Source: Oscillospiraceae bacterium
Lineage (GTDB): Bacteria > Bacillota > Clostridia > Oscillospirales > Ruminococcaceae
DNA: 52,013 bases
Assembly: GCA_900770195.1 (NCBI GenBank)
Contig: CAAGJI010000027.1
Span: 1 to 52,013 of the forward strand
Direction of reading: 5' to 3'
The notes under the pieces are model-generated. The model saw nothing but the letters and a program-made list of their open reading frames with translations, was not told the origin of the DNA and made no database searches. A program made the translations under genes and the position numbers. Of the stretch, positions 15,685 to 24,875 are shown piece by piece; position 1 is the first letter of the stretch, and each line of letters opens with the position of its first letter.

Positions 15685-17493
15685 TTAACCTGCATTTTCT
15701 TCAAACTGAGTATTATACAAATCAGCATAGAAACCATTCTTTGCAAGAAGTTGCTGATGATTACCCTGTTCTATTATATCTCCGTCTTTCATAACAAGTA
15801 TAAGGTCCGCATTTTTTATTGTTGAAAGTCTGTGGGCTATTATGAAGCTTGTTCTGCCTTCCATAAGATTATCCATTGCCTTTTGTATTCTTATTTCTGT
15901 TCTTGTATCAACTGATGATGTCGCTTCATCAAGAATAAGGACTTTATTGTCTGCAAGTATTGCTCTTGCTATTGTGAGAAGCTGCTTCTGCCCCTGTGAC
16001 ACGTTGCTCGCATCTTCATTGAGTTCCATATCATATCCACCAGGAAGTGTCTTAATAAAGCTGTCAGCGTGTGCTGCCTTAGCTGCTGCAATTACCTGTT
16101 CATCTGTTGCATCAAGATTGCCATATCTGATATTTTCCATTATACTGCCTTTGAAAAGCCATGTATCCTGCAAAACCATTCCGAAAGCACTTCTGAGGTC
16201 GGCTCTGTTGTATCTTCTTATGTCTGCTCCATCAAGCATTATTGAACCTGAATTAACATCATAGAATCTCATTAAGAGTTTGACCATTGTCGTTTTACCT
16301 GCACCTGTAGGACCTACAATCGCTATCTTCTGACCCGATTTAACTTTTGCACTGAAATCGTTAATTATTATCTGATCAGGGTTATATCCGAAATGAACAT
16401 TTTTAAATTCAACTTCACCCTTGATATTTGCAACACTCGCAGGATTTTCGCAAGTCTGTTCTTCTTCATCTTCTTCAAGAAATTCAAATACTCTTTCAGC
16501 AGCTGCCGCCATTGACTGTATCTGATTTATTACCTGTGCTGCCTGCTGTATAGGCTGTGTAAGATTTTTAACATACTGAATAAATGCCTGAATATCGCCT
16601 ATTCCTATTGTTCCGTTTATTGCAAGGAAACCGCCTGAAATTGCAATTCCAACATATCCTAGATTACCGACGAACATCATAACAGGCTGCATAAGTCCTG
16701 AGAAAAACTGTGATTTCCAAGATGATTTATAAAGAATATTGTTTGTTTCATTGAATTTTTCCGTTACATCATCTTCTTTATTGAATGCTTTTATAACAAG
16801 ATGACCGCCGAATGTTTCTTCAACCTGACCGTTTATCTTGCCAAGATATTCCTGCTGCATTTTGAAGTAACGCTGTGAACGTTTCATAACAAATGAAATA
16901 AGGAAAATTGATATTGGAACAAGAATAACTGCAATAAGCGTCATAAGAGGCGAAATTGTAAGCATCATTATGATAACACCAATAACTGTAAATACTGATG
17001 TTATAAGTGTTGTTACACTCTGATTAAGTGACATACCTATTGTATCAACATCATTCGTTATTCTTGATAATACTTCACCATATGGTCTTTTTTCAAAATA
17101 TCCCATAGGCATACGGTTTATTTTTTCAGAAATATCCTTTCTTAAACTATAACACATTTTCTGTGTTATACCTGTCATAATTATCCCTTGAACAAATGAA
17201 AATAATGCACTCATTCCATAAATCAAAAGGACAAATATGAGTATCTTTCCGATTTTTCCAAAATCTATTCCGCCTGTACCGGAAATTTTTGCCATAAGAC
17301 CTTCTGAAAGTGTTGTTGTTGCCTTGCCAAGGATTTTAGGACCTATAACGTTAAAAAATGTTGCAAGTATGGCTGATATTGCTACAACAACAATACCTAT
17401 TTTATATACGCCAAGTTTCTTTAAAATTTTACCTACTGATGCTTTTAAATTTTTTGGCTTTTCAAGTGAAGTTTTTGCTCCATGCATAGGCAT
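15685..17493 (-). CDS. ABC exporter, permease-ATPase half (heterodimer subunit with degenerate signature)
   Basis: 602 residues from the ATG at 17493 (AGGAGAG 8 bases upstream, 1 base after the partner's stop); the open frame extends 11 codons further but without a ribosome site. Six membrane spans (about 30-310) are followed by an ATPase domain with Walker A GPTGAGKTT, signature VSQGQKQ (canonical LSGGQ is altered) and Walker B VLILDEATSSVD with the catalytic Glu. Heterodimeric multidrug exporters of the BmrC/BmrD type pair one subunit like this with one lacking the Glu. With the upstream gene it should form one exporter for drugs or lipids. Expression follows the MarR gene. Confidence 0.93.
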   Translation of the reverse strand: MPMHGAKTSLEKPKNLKASVGKILKKLGVYKIGIVVVAISAILATFFNVIGPKILGKATTTLSEGLMAKISGTGGIDFGKIGKILIFVLLIYGMSALFSFVQGIIMTGITQKMCYSLRKDISEKINRMPMGYFEKRPYGEVLSRITNDVDTIGMSLNQSVTTLITSVFTVIGVIIMMLTISPLMTLIAVILVPISIFLISFVMKRSQRYFKMQQEYLGKINGQVEETFGGHLVIKAFNKEDDVTEKFNETNNILYKSSWKSQFFSGLMQPVMMFVGNLGYVGIAISGGFLAINGTIGIGDIQAFIQYVKNLTQPIQQAAQVINQIQSMAAAAERVFEFLEEDEEEQTCENPASVANIKGEVEFKNVHFGYNPDQIIINDFSAKVKSGQKIAIVGPTGAGKTTMVKLLMRFYDVNSGSIMLDGADIRRYNRADLRSAFGMVLQDTWLFKGSIMENIRYGNLDATDEQVIAAAKAAHADSFIKTLPGGYDMELNEDASNVSQGQKQLLTIARAILADNKVLILDEATSSVDTRTEIRIQKAMDNLMEGRTSFIIAHRLSTIKNADLILVMKDGDIIEQGNHQQLLAKNGFYADLYNTQFEENAG

Positions 17494-17494
17494 A

Positions 17495-19810
17495 TTATTC
17501 ACTCTCCTTTCCAAATTCTTCTGCAAGTTCCTTTTCTGAGAATTGTGACTTTGCTATCTGTAAATATACATCGCAGTTTCTGATAAGTTCGCTGTGTGTA
17601 CCCATTCCTGCTATTTTGCCTTCATCAAGAACTATAATATTGTCGGCGTGTTTGATTGTGCTTATTCTCTGTGCAACTATTATAACAGCTGCATTCTTTG
17701 TTTTCTTTGCAAGTGCCTTACGAAGTTTCAGATCTGTTTTAAGGTCAAGTGCCGAGAAACTGTCATCAAATATATAAACAGCAGGTTCTTTTGCAATTGC
17801 TCTTGCAATTGAAAGACGCTGTTTCTGTCCGCCTGAAACGTTTGAACCGCCCTGTGAAATGAAACTTTCATATTTATTATATTTTTCTTCTATGAACTCT
17901 GTTGCCTGTGCAATTTCTGCTGATTCGTGAACAAGTTCATCTGATGCATTTTTATTGCCGAATTTTATATTTTCTGCAATTGTTCCCGAGAAAAGTATTC
18001 CCTTTTGCGGAACATATCCTATTGCCTGACGAAGTTCTTTCATATCAAGTTTACGTATATCAACGCCATTGAAATCAATTTCACCCTCTGTTACATCGTA
18101 AAGTCTTGGGATAAGATTTACAAGGGTTGATTTACCGCAGCCTGTGCTTCCTATTATAGCTGTTGTCTTGCCGCTTTCAGCCTTGAATGAAATATTTGAA
18201 ATTGCATTTTCTTCTGCATTTTCATATTTGAAAGAAACATTTTTAAATTCAACAGAACCTTTTTCTGTTGAAATCTTTTCAGGATTTACAGGGTTTTTAA
18301 TTGATGAATCTGTTGATGTTACTTCATAAACTCTGTCGGCTGCAACACCTGCTCTTGGAAGCATTACAGCAAGCATTGTAAGCATAAGGAATGACATTAC
18401 TATCATCATTGAATATGTGATAAATGCAGTCATAGAACCTACCTGAATTGTACCATTATCAATTTTATGTGATGCAACCCATACTATAAGAACTGATAAT
18501 CCGAACATTACCATCTGCATACAAGGCATCATAAATGTCATTACTCTGTTTGTGAAAAGCATTGTTTTTGTCAAGTTTTTATTTGCTTCATCAAAACGCT
18601 TTTCTTCGTGTTTTTCTCTTCCGAATGCTCTTATAACAGGTAAACCTGTTAATATTTCTCTTGAAATAAGGTTTACTTTATCAATAAGTTTCTGCATTAT
18701 CTTAAATTTAGGAATTGCAAGGGACATAAGGACCACTATTATACAAAGAATAATTGCAACAGCAAGAACAATTACCCAACCCATTCCCGAATGTGTTCCG
18801 ATAACTTTTATTATACCGCCTATTGCAAGTATAGGTGCATAACATACCATACGAAGAAGCAGTATTGTTACCATCTGAATCTGCTGTATATCATTCGTAC
18901 TTCTTGTTATAAGTGAAGCGGCTGAAAATTTATCCATTTCTTTACTTGAATAAGAAACAACATGAGAGAAAACTTTTCCTCTTAAATCACGTCCTATTCT
19001 TGAACCTACAATTGATGCAAAATATGCAGCTATAACAGAACATACTGTAAGAATAAGTGCAACTGCAAGCATTTTCAAACCTGATATAATAAGATATGTT
19101 TTCTGTGTTTTTTCAATATCAAGTCCTGCAATTATATCACACCGTTTTGCATAAGCAATACCCATTGACTTTGTCATTGTGCTGCCTACAGCTGAAAGCT
19201 TATTTTCTGCTTCTTCTCTGACTTTCATTATGTCAGATTCCTGCATTTTGCCTGATTCAGTCATTGCCTTGAAAACATTTCTTATGTCATAATATTCAAC
19301 AAGTTCACCGCTTGTATTTTCAGCCTGATGTGAAGTTATTTCAACTCCCGGAATCATTTTCATAAGGTCTTCCGTTGACATTGAATCAATATCAACATCA
19401 GGGTTCTGAACCATTGTTTTAAAATATTCTCTGAATGTTTTTTCATCAACATTTGAAAGCTGATAATTCATAAGAAGTGCTGTTAAAAGATTTTCATCAG
19501 CATCTTCAAGCTGACTTTTTTTCAAGCCGTCTTTATATTCATATCTGTTATCCGATTCAATATGTGTATAAAGATTTTCCCATTCGCTTTTTTCCTCATC
19601 TGTCATAAAAATTTCTGCAAGTGCATATTCATCATCGCTTATCCATTCAGGAACAATATGTTCTATACCGCTGTTCTGAATGCCTGTATCAATTATTTTT
19701 GATGTGTAATCAGGCAAAGCAAGGTCACAGAATGCCTGTACAACAAGCAGCAGAATAATAATTACAACATAATGCAAATGTGACTTCATATTTTTTAAAA
19801 GTCTTAGCAT
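17495..19810 (-). CDS. ABC exporter, permease-ATPase half with large ectodomain and non-catalytic Walker B
   Basis: 771 residues, longer than usual because about 190 residues (roughly 35-225) lie between the first and second membrane spans. They are charged and mostly helical, presumably outside the cell. The ATPase domain has Walker A GSTGCGKST, an intact signature VSGGQKQR and Walker B VYIFDDSFSALD, where Asp stands in place of the catalytic Glu. This makes it the subunit contributing the degenerate site in a heterodimer with the downstream protein, whose signature is altered in turn. It starts 24 bases after the MarR gene. Confidence 0.93.
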   Translation of the reverse strand: MLRLLKNMKSHLHYVVIIILLLVVQAFCDLALPDYTSKIIDTGIQNSGIEHIVPEWISDDEYALAEIFMTDEEKSEWENLYTHIESDNRYEYKDGLKKSQLEDADENLLTALLMNYQLSNVDEKTFREYFKTMVQNPDVDIDSMSTEDLMKMIPGVEITSHQAENTSGELVEYYDIRNVFKAMTESGKMQESDIMKVREEAENKLSAVGSTMTKSMGIAYAKRCDIIAGLDIEKTQKTYLIISGLKMLAVALILTVCSVIAAYFASIVGSRIGRDLRGKVFSHVVSYSSKEMDKFSAASLITRSTNDIQQIQMVTILLLRMVCYAPILAIGGIIKVIGTHSGMGWVIVLAVAIILCIIVVLMSLAIPKFKIMQKLIDKVNLISREILTGLPVIRAFGREKHEEKRFDEANKNLTKTMLFTNRVMTFMMPCMQMVMFGLSVLIVWVASHKIDNGTIQVGSMTAFITYSMMIVMSFLMLTMLAVMLPRAGVAADRVYEVTSTDSSIKNPVNPEKISTEKGSVEFKNVSFKYENAEENAISNISFKAESGKTTAIIGSTGCGKSTLVNLIPRLYDVTEGEIDFNGVDIRKLDMKELRQAIGYVPQKGILFSGTIAENIKFGNKNASDELVHESAEIAQATEFIEEKYNKYESFISQGGSNVSGGQKQRLSIARAIAKEPAVYIFDDSFSALDLKTDLKLRKALAKKTKNAAVIIVAQRISTIKHADNIIVLDEGKIAGMGTHSELIRNCDVYLQIAKSQFSEKELAEEFGKESE

Positions 19811-19834
19811 AACATCACTGCCTTTCTTTGTTTT

Positions 19835-20320
19835 TTATTTGTTTTTCTCGTTTAATAATTTCACTTCTTCTTTCCATATTTTTGCAAATTCATCCATTAA
19901 AGTCTGAAGCTGTTCTGATTTTTCTTTTCCGAATTTTTCTTTTACTCTGTCGAAAAACTTGTCAACATTTTTCTGACATTCACAAAGAAGTTTCTTGCCG
20001 TTTTCAGTAATGGTAACGTAAATATTACGTCTGTCCATACTGTCTATTGATCTGAAAACAAGACCTTTTTCTTCAAGTTTTCCAAGTGTTCTCGAAACTC
20101 CTGCATTAGGTACTTCAAGACATTTCACTATTTCGGAAACTTTTATTTTGTCTGCTTTTTTTTCAATTGACAAACGATTAATTGTTACAAGAGTGATAAA
20201 TTCGTGATGAGAAAGATCAACTGATACCATTTGCTTCAGAGCAAACATTTTATGAAATTTATGAAGGTACAAAATATCAGGAAAGTTCTCTTCGCACTTT
20301 AAATCACCTTTACCATACAA
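19835..20320 (-). CDS. MarR-family repressor of the ABC exporter operon
   Basis: 161 residues from a TTG at 20320 with AGGAGG 8 bases upstream; the nearby ATG is in another frame. The winged helix is clear: SEIVKCLEVPNAGVSRTLGK (recognition helix), LEEKGLVFRSIDSMDRRNIY (wing with the DRR motif) and VTITENGKKLL. MarR proteins usually repress efflux genes and release DNA on binding a drug-like ligand. It is the first gene of the operon and a near-palindrome overlaps the predicted transcription start, so it probably represses itself and the exporter. Confidence 0.93.
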   Translation of the reverse strand: MYGKGDLKCEENFPDILYLHKFHKMFALKQMVSVDLSHHEFITLVTINRLSIEKKADKIKVSEIVKCLEVPNAGVSRTLGKLEEKGLVFRSIDSMDRRNIYVTITENGKKLLCECQKNVDKFFDRVKEKFGKEKSEQLQTLMDEFAKIWKEEVKLLNEKNK

Positions 20321-20352
20321 ATTATTTACCTCCTTTAATATTTATCATTGTT

Positions 20353-20375
20353 AAATATTCCGTATGGAAATATTT
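20353..20375. promoter_or_regulatory. Candidate MarR operator
   Basis: AAATATTCC (20353-20361) and GGAAATATTT (20366-20375) form a near-palindrome around GTAT, one base short of perfect. It lies just downstream of the -10 box and covers the expected transcription start near 20371, the usual place for MarR autorepression. Confidence 0.6.
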
Positions 20376-20377
20376 GT

Positions 20378-20406
20378 ATTATACCACTATTTTCAACAGT
20401 TGTCAA
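20378..20406 (-). promoter_or_regulatory. Sigma-A promoter of the marR-ABC operon
   Basis: On the minus strand TTGACA (20406-20401), a 17-base spacer, TATAAT (20383-20378): a consensus promoter. Confidence 0.88.
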
Positions 20407-20640
20407 CAGAAAAAAATAAAAAAGAATATGAAAACTATGTGTTAAAACAAACAGTTGTCGTCAATATGCGGACAATATAAGCCTGCGTATTTTACCTGAA
20501 TTTTACTCTGGTGGTATTTCAACTTTTACATTGATATGATATAATAAAATAAAGATTTGATGTCTTGCAGAAAAATATACATAAGTTTTTGTGCAATTTC
20601 ACTATAAAAAGTAATTTTGTTAAAAATATTTATTTTTTAC

Positions 20641-20669
20641 TGTACATTTTTATATTTTTATGGTATAAT
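20641..20669 (+). promoter_or_regulatory. Promoter of pfk-ppk; rest of the 20407-20731 gap
   Basis: TGTACA (20641-20646), a 17-base spacer, TATAAT (20664-20669). The gap between the MarR promoter and pfk also holds a second TATAAT at 20540-20545 without a good -35. I see no gene or recognisable RNA in the remainder. Confidence 0.65.
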
Positions 20670-20731
20670 ATATCTGTTTAAAAATATTATTCTGTCCGCA
20701 GATTAAAACAGGACAGAGAAAGGATATAAAA

Positions 20732-21814
20732 ATGAAAAAAATAAGAATCGGACTTCTTACAAGCGGTGGTGACTGCCCGGGATTAAATGCAGCAATGAGA
20801 GGTATTGCAAAAGCCTGTTACAACATCTATGGTCAGGATAATGTTCAGTTTGTTGGTATTGAAAGAGGATACTACGGACTTGTAAATAACCTTTCACACG
20901 AAATGATGCCTGAAGAATTTTCGGGTATTTTAACTAAAGGCGGAACTATTCTCGGTTCAAAAAGAATGCCTTTCAAAAAAATGAGAGTAATCGAAGAAGA
21001 TAATATTGATAAAGTTGCAAATATGATTGACACTTTTTCAAAACTTAAACTTGATGCACTTTGTATTCTTGGCGGTAACGGAACTCACAAAACAGCTGCC
21101 CTTCTTTCAGAAAAAGGTTTGCCTGTCGTAGGACTTCCTAAAACAATCGATAATGACCTCTATGGTACAGATGTTACATTTGGTTTCCACTCAGCCGTTG
21201 ATTCTGCCTCAAATGTTGTAAGCAGCCTTCATTCAACAGCAGAAAGCCATAACAGAATTATGGTTTGTGAAATAATGGGCAACAAGGCAGGATGGCTTAC
21301 TTTGTATTCAGGAATTGCAGGTGGTGCAGATGTTATACTTCTCCCTGAAATACCATATGATATAAACAAAGTTTGTGAAGCTATCCAGAAAAGAATGGAT
21401 AATAAAAAATATTTCTCTATAATTGCAGTTGCAGAAGGCACTATCACACAGGAAGAAGCCAAACTTCCTAAAAAGGAACTTAAAAAGCTTAAACTTGAAA
21501 CAACTACTCCAATAGGTGAACGCCTTGCGAATACTATTATGGAAATGACAGGACTTGAAACAAGGGCTTGTATTCCGGGTCATATGTTAAGAGGCGGCTC
21601 TCCAAGTGCTTACGACAGATTCCTTGCCACACAGTTTGGAACATATGCTGCACAGCTTATCCACGAAAAGGATTTTGGCAAAACAGTTGCCATTAAGGAC
21701 GGCAAACTCACAGCAAATAAACTTGTTGACATTGCAGGTATAAAAAAAGTAATACCTGAAGATGATGCTGCACTTAACACAGCACGTCAGCTTGGAATAT
21801 CTCTTGGAATATGA
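20732..21814 (+). CDS. pfk: 6-phosphofructokinase, atypical G104/K124 type
   Basis: 360 residues, group with a long C-terminus. It phosphorylates fructose 6-phosphate in glycolysis. The N-terminal GLLTSGGDCPGLNAAMRG is intact. At the donor site the sequence is GGNGT: Gly at the residue equivalent to E. coli 104, which usually means ATP rather than pyrophosphate as donor, but Asn where E. coli has Asp 103. PKTIDND has the Lys at 124 shared by pyrophosphate enzymes and some ATP enzymes, with the catalytic Asp kept. MGNKAGW replaces the common MGR motif. Donor choice is therefore open, ATP being the better guess. GAAAGGA precedes the ATG; ppk follows 74 bases downstream in the same direction. 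Confidence 0.9.
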   Translation: MKKIRIGLLTSGGDCPGLNAAMRGIAKACYNIYGQDNVQFVGIERGYYGLVNNLSHEMMPEEFSGILTKGGTILGSKRMPFKKMRVIEEDNIDKVANMIDTFSKLKLDALCILGGNGTHKTAALLSEKGLPVVGLPKTIDNDLYGTDVTFGFHSAVDSASNVVSSLHSTAESHNRIMVCEIMGNKAGWLTLYSGIAGGADVILLPEIPYDINKVCEAIQKRMDNKKYFSIIAVAEGTITQEEAKLPKKELKKLKLETTTPIGERLANTIMEMTGLETRACIPGHMLRGGSPSAYDRFLATQFGTYAAQLIHEKDFGKTVAIKDGKLTANKLVDIAGIKKVIPEDDAALNTARQLGISLGI

Positions 21815-21888
21815 CATTATCTTATTTTCTGCACATCTTTAAAAGAAAAATATATCACTACTCACACAATAGATTCAGGAGGATTAAT

Positions 21889-23985
21889 ATGAAGAAAAAA
21901 TTATATGAGAACAGAGAACTTTCCTGGCTGAAGTTCAACGAACGTGTTCTCAAAGAAGCTAAAAATCCGGAAGTACCCCTTGGTGAAAGACTTGGTTTTG
22001 TTTCAATTTATCAGTCAAATCTTGATGAATTTTTTATGGTTCGTGTAGGCTGTCTGCACGACCAGATAAATCTTTTTGATGATTACAAAGACGATAAAAG
22101 CAATATGACAAGTCATCAGCAGATAGAAGCAATTTGTAAAGAAGTTAGAAATTTAAATAAGAAAAAAGAAAAAATCTACTCAAAATTAGTTGAAACACTT
22201 GGCGAATATAAAGTTAAAATTGCAGATTTTTCTGAAATCACAGGCAGGGAAGAAAAAATTTACTCAGACCTTTTTAAAAAAATGGTTCAGCCGTTTTTGT
22301 CACCTATTGTTGTTGGCAAACAGCAGGTTTTCCCTTTCCTTAAAAATAGGGACGTTTACGCTATAAGCGTTTTAAAATCGAAAAGCAGTAAAATAAAAAT
22401 CGGCGTTGTTGCGTGCAGAGGTGAAGATTTCCCGAAGATTTTTGAAGTACCGGGTAAAGAAGGAACTTTTGTTTTAACAGAAGACCTTATTTTACATTAT
22501 ATGTCAGCACTTTTCCCTAATCATGTTGTTATGGAAAGTTCACTCATCAGAATAACAAGAAGTGCTGATATAAGTATGGAAAGATTTTATGATGAAGACC
22601 TTGACTACCGTGCCGAAATGGAAAATATCATCAAAATGAGAAGGAAACTTTGTCCTGTAAGAATAGAAATGACTAAAAAACTCGACAAAGAAACAATGGA
22701 AAAAATATGTCAGTTCCTCGTTCTTGAAAGAGGAAGGGTTTTTTTCAACAACACTCCGCTCGATTTTGGTTTCTTCTCTGATATTAAAAATTATCTGAAA
22801 CGCTACCCTGAATTATTCTACAAGCCAAGAATACCTGCTGATTCAAAAGCGGACGTTATCGACAGAGTACTTAAAAATGAAGATGTTTTGCTTGCATATC
22901 CGTTTGAATCAATGCAACCATTCCTTAATATGCTGAAAAAGGCATCTGAAGATAAAAATACTGAATCAATTAAAATTACTTTATACAGAGTTGCAAAACA
23001 GAGTGCTGTTGTTCAGCATCTTATAAATGCGGCTAAAAACGGCATAAAAGTTGATGTTCTCGTTGAACTTAAAGCAAGATTTGACGAAGAAAACAACATA
23101 GAATGGTCTAAACAGCTTGAAAAAGCTGGCTGTAATGTAATTTATGGCTGGAGCGGTTTGAAAGTTCATTCAAAACTTTGTCTTGTAACTTTTAAAGACG
23201 GCGAAAACAAGTCTTATATAACTCAGATAGGAACAGGAAACTACAACGAAAATACAGCAAAACTTTATACAGACCTCGCACTTATCACAGCTGATACAAG
23301 AATTGCAGAAGAAGCTCAGAAAGTTTTTGAAGCACTTTTCTCGGATAAACTTATCAATTCAACCGAACATCTTCTTGTTGCTCCTAACTGTATGAAGGAT
23401 AAAATTCTCGACCTTATCGATGAAGAAATTCAGCACGCAAAAGCGGGTGAAAAAGCTTATGTAGGTGCTAAAATAAATTCTTTGACAGATGTAAGAATAA
23501 TAAACAAACTCGTTAAAGCATCAGAGGCAGGCGTTAAAATCGATCTTATTGTAAGAGGTATCTGCTGCTTGCAGCCTGATATAAACGGTTATACTGAAAA
23601 TATAAACATAATAAGCATTGTCGGACAGTATCTTGAACATTCAAGAATATATATGTTCGGTACTACTGACAGAAGAAAAATGTTTATTTCATCAGCTGAC
23701 TGGATGACAAGAAATATGTCAAGACGTGTTGAGGTTGCCGCACCTATTTACAGCGAAAATGTACGCAGACGTATTCAGGTTATGTTTGATATTATGCTTG
23801 CTGATACAGCAAAGGCAAGAAAAAAATTCCCTGACGGAACATATAAAAGAGTTCACAAAAATTATTCGCTTAACTCTCAGGAATATTTTGCAGACAACAA
23901 AGGACTTTCAACAGAAAGTACTCTTAAAGCCGCAGAAGAACTTCTTCAGAAAATCAATTTGACTGAAACATCTGAAACAGAATAA
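21889..23985 (+). CDS. ppk: Polyphosphate kinase 1
   Basis: 698 residues from the ATG at 21889, which has a perfect AGGAGG; the frame opens 26 codons earlier without a site. It transfers the gamma phosphate of ATP reversibly onto polyphosphate. The start YENRELSWLKFNERVL and SIYQSNLDEFFMVRVG are hallmarks of PPK1. The two conserved histidines of the phospholipase-D-like domains appear in GLKVHSKLCLV (the phosphorylated His) and YLEHSRIYMFG, with QIGTGNYNENTAKLYTDL between. It follows pfk without an intervening terminator, so the two are probably co-transcribed, and it ends at a strong terminator. Confidence 0.96.
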   Translation: MKKKLYENRELSWLKFNERVLKEAKNPEVPLGERLGFVSIYQSNLDEFFMVRVGCLHDQINLFDDYKDDKSNMTSHQQIEAICKEVRNLNKKKEKIYSKLVETLGEYKVKIADFSEITGREEKIYSDLFKKMVQPFLSPIVVGKQQVFPFLKNRDVYAISVLKSKSSKIKIGVVACRGEDFPKIFEVPGKEGTFVLTEDLILHYMSALFPNHVVMESSLIRITRSADISMERFYDEDLDYRAEMENIIKMRRKLCPVRIEMTKKLDKETMEKICQFLVLERGRVFFNNTPLDFGFFSDIKNYLKRYPELFYKPRIPADSKADVIDRVLKNEDVLLAYPFESMQPFLNMLKKASEDKNTESIKITLYRVAKQSAVVQHLINAAKNGIKVDVLVELKARFDEENNIEWSKQLEKAGCNVIYGWSGLKVHSKLCLVTFKDGENKSYITQIGTGNYNENTAKLYTDLALITADTRIAEEAQKVFEALFSDKLINSTEHLLVAPNCMKDKILDLIDEEIQHAKAGEKAYVGAKINSLTDVRIINKLVKASEAGVKIDLIVRGICCLQPDINGYTENINIISIVGQYLEHSRIYMFGTTDRRKMFISSADWMTRNMSRRVEVAAPIYSENVRRRIQVMFDIMLADTAKARKKFPDGTYKRVHKNYSLNSQEYFADNKGLSTESTLKAAEELLQKINLTETSETE

Positions 23986-24000
23986 TTTGTTCTTGAAATA

Positions 24001-24032
24001 AAAAAGCTCCCGATTTTTCGGGAGTTCTTTTT
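24001..24032. terminator. Terminator between ppk and dapB
   Basis: Stem CTCCCGA/TCGGGAG (24007-24013 with 24018-24024), loop TTTT, A-run before and TTCTTTTT after. It can serve both converging genes. Confidence 0.88.
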
Positions 24033-24047
24033 ATTTAAAATTATATT

Positions 24048-24803
24048 TTAGAACAAAAGACCTGACATATCATAAAGTCCCGGTTCTGTTTTGCTGCTCA
24101 TAAATACAGCTGCATTTACTGAACCTTCTGCAAATACTGTTTTTGAAGCCGCACTGTGTGATAAAGTTATAACTTCATCATTGCCCGCAAAAATAATATC
24201 GTGTTCGCCGACAATCGTTCCGCCTCTTACAGAATGCATTCCGATTTCATATTTATCTCTCTTTGCTCTCTGTGAATGACGGTCGTACATATAGTGATAT
24301 TTATTTCCGCTTGTTTCGTTTATTGCATTTGCAAGCATAATTGCAGTTCCGCTTGGTGCATCGATTTTTTGATTATGATGCTTTTCAACAATTTCAATAT
24401 CAAACTGTTCACCAAGAACTGACGCTGCTTTTTTTGCAAGCTGTGCAAGAAGATTTATACCAAGTGACATATTAAATGTGAAGAAAACAGGGATTTCTTC
24501 AGCTGTTTTCTTTATTTTTTCTGTCTGTTCTTCGCTGTATCCTGTTGTGCCGAAAACTATAGGAGTTTTTGTTGCTTTTCCATATTCAACAAGCATATCA
24601 AGTGATGCAGGATTTGAAAAATCTATTATAACATCAGGTTTTGTTTTAAGTTCTGACGGAGTTTTTACAACTTCATAAGGAAGGTCATCAGGAATAAATG
24701 AATCTATTCCGCCGCAAACTTCACAATCATCTCTTTTTGCAATACAGCCTGCAATTGTTCTGCCCATTCTGCCTGCCGCACCGCATATTGCAATTTTAAT
24801 CAT
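24048..24803 (-). CDS. dapB: 4-hydroxy-tetrahydrodipicolinate reductase
   Basis: 251 residues. It reduces the DapA product with NAD(P)H in the diaminopimelate/lysine pathway. The nucleotide-binding motif GAAGRMGR is at the N-terminus, VFGTTGYSEEQ and FNMSLGINLL are in place, and the signature EKHHNQKIDAPSGTA holds the catalytic His and Lys. Length is normal. It is the last gene of asd-dapA-dapB, separated from dapA by a hairpin that may lower its share of transcript. It supplies precursor for both peptidoglycan and lysine. Confidence 0.97.
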   Translation of the reverse strand: MIKIAICGAAGRMGRTIAGCIAKRDDCEVCGGIDSFIPDDLPYEVVKTPSELKTKPDVIIDFSNPASLDMLVEYGKATKTPIVFGTTGYSEEQTEKIKKTAEEIPVFFTFNMSLGINLLAQLAKKAASVLGEQFDIEIVEKHHNQKIDAPSGTAIMLANAINETSGNKYHYMYDRHSQRAKRDKYEIGMHSVRGGTIVGEHDIIFAGNDEVITLSHSAASKTVFAEGSVNAAVFMSSKTEPGLYDMSGLLF

Positions 24804-24832
24804 TGTTTACATCCTTTCGTTTAAAAAATGCA

Positions 24833-24857
24833 CTCCCCTTTTTATTTTCAAGGGGAG
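24833..24857 (-). terminator. Intercistronic hairpin between dapA and dapB
   Basis: CTCCCCTT (24833-24840) pairs with AAGGGGAG (24850-24857). Read on the minus strand it is followed by TGCATTTTTT, so it may act as a partial terminator or RNA-stability element. Confidence 0.6.
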
Positions 24858-24875
24858 GCTTTATATAAACTTATT

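Noticed and set aside
20407..20640. Small gene or structured RNA between marR and pfk
   Set aside because: No frame with a ribosome site and no recognisable conserved RNA element; only AT-rich sequence with a lone TATAAT.
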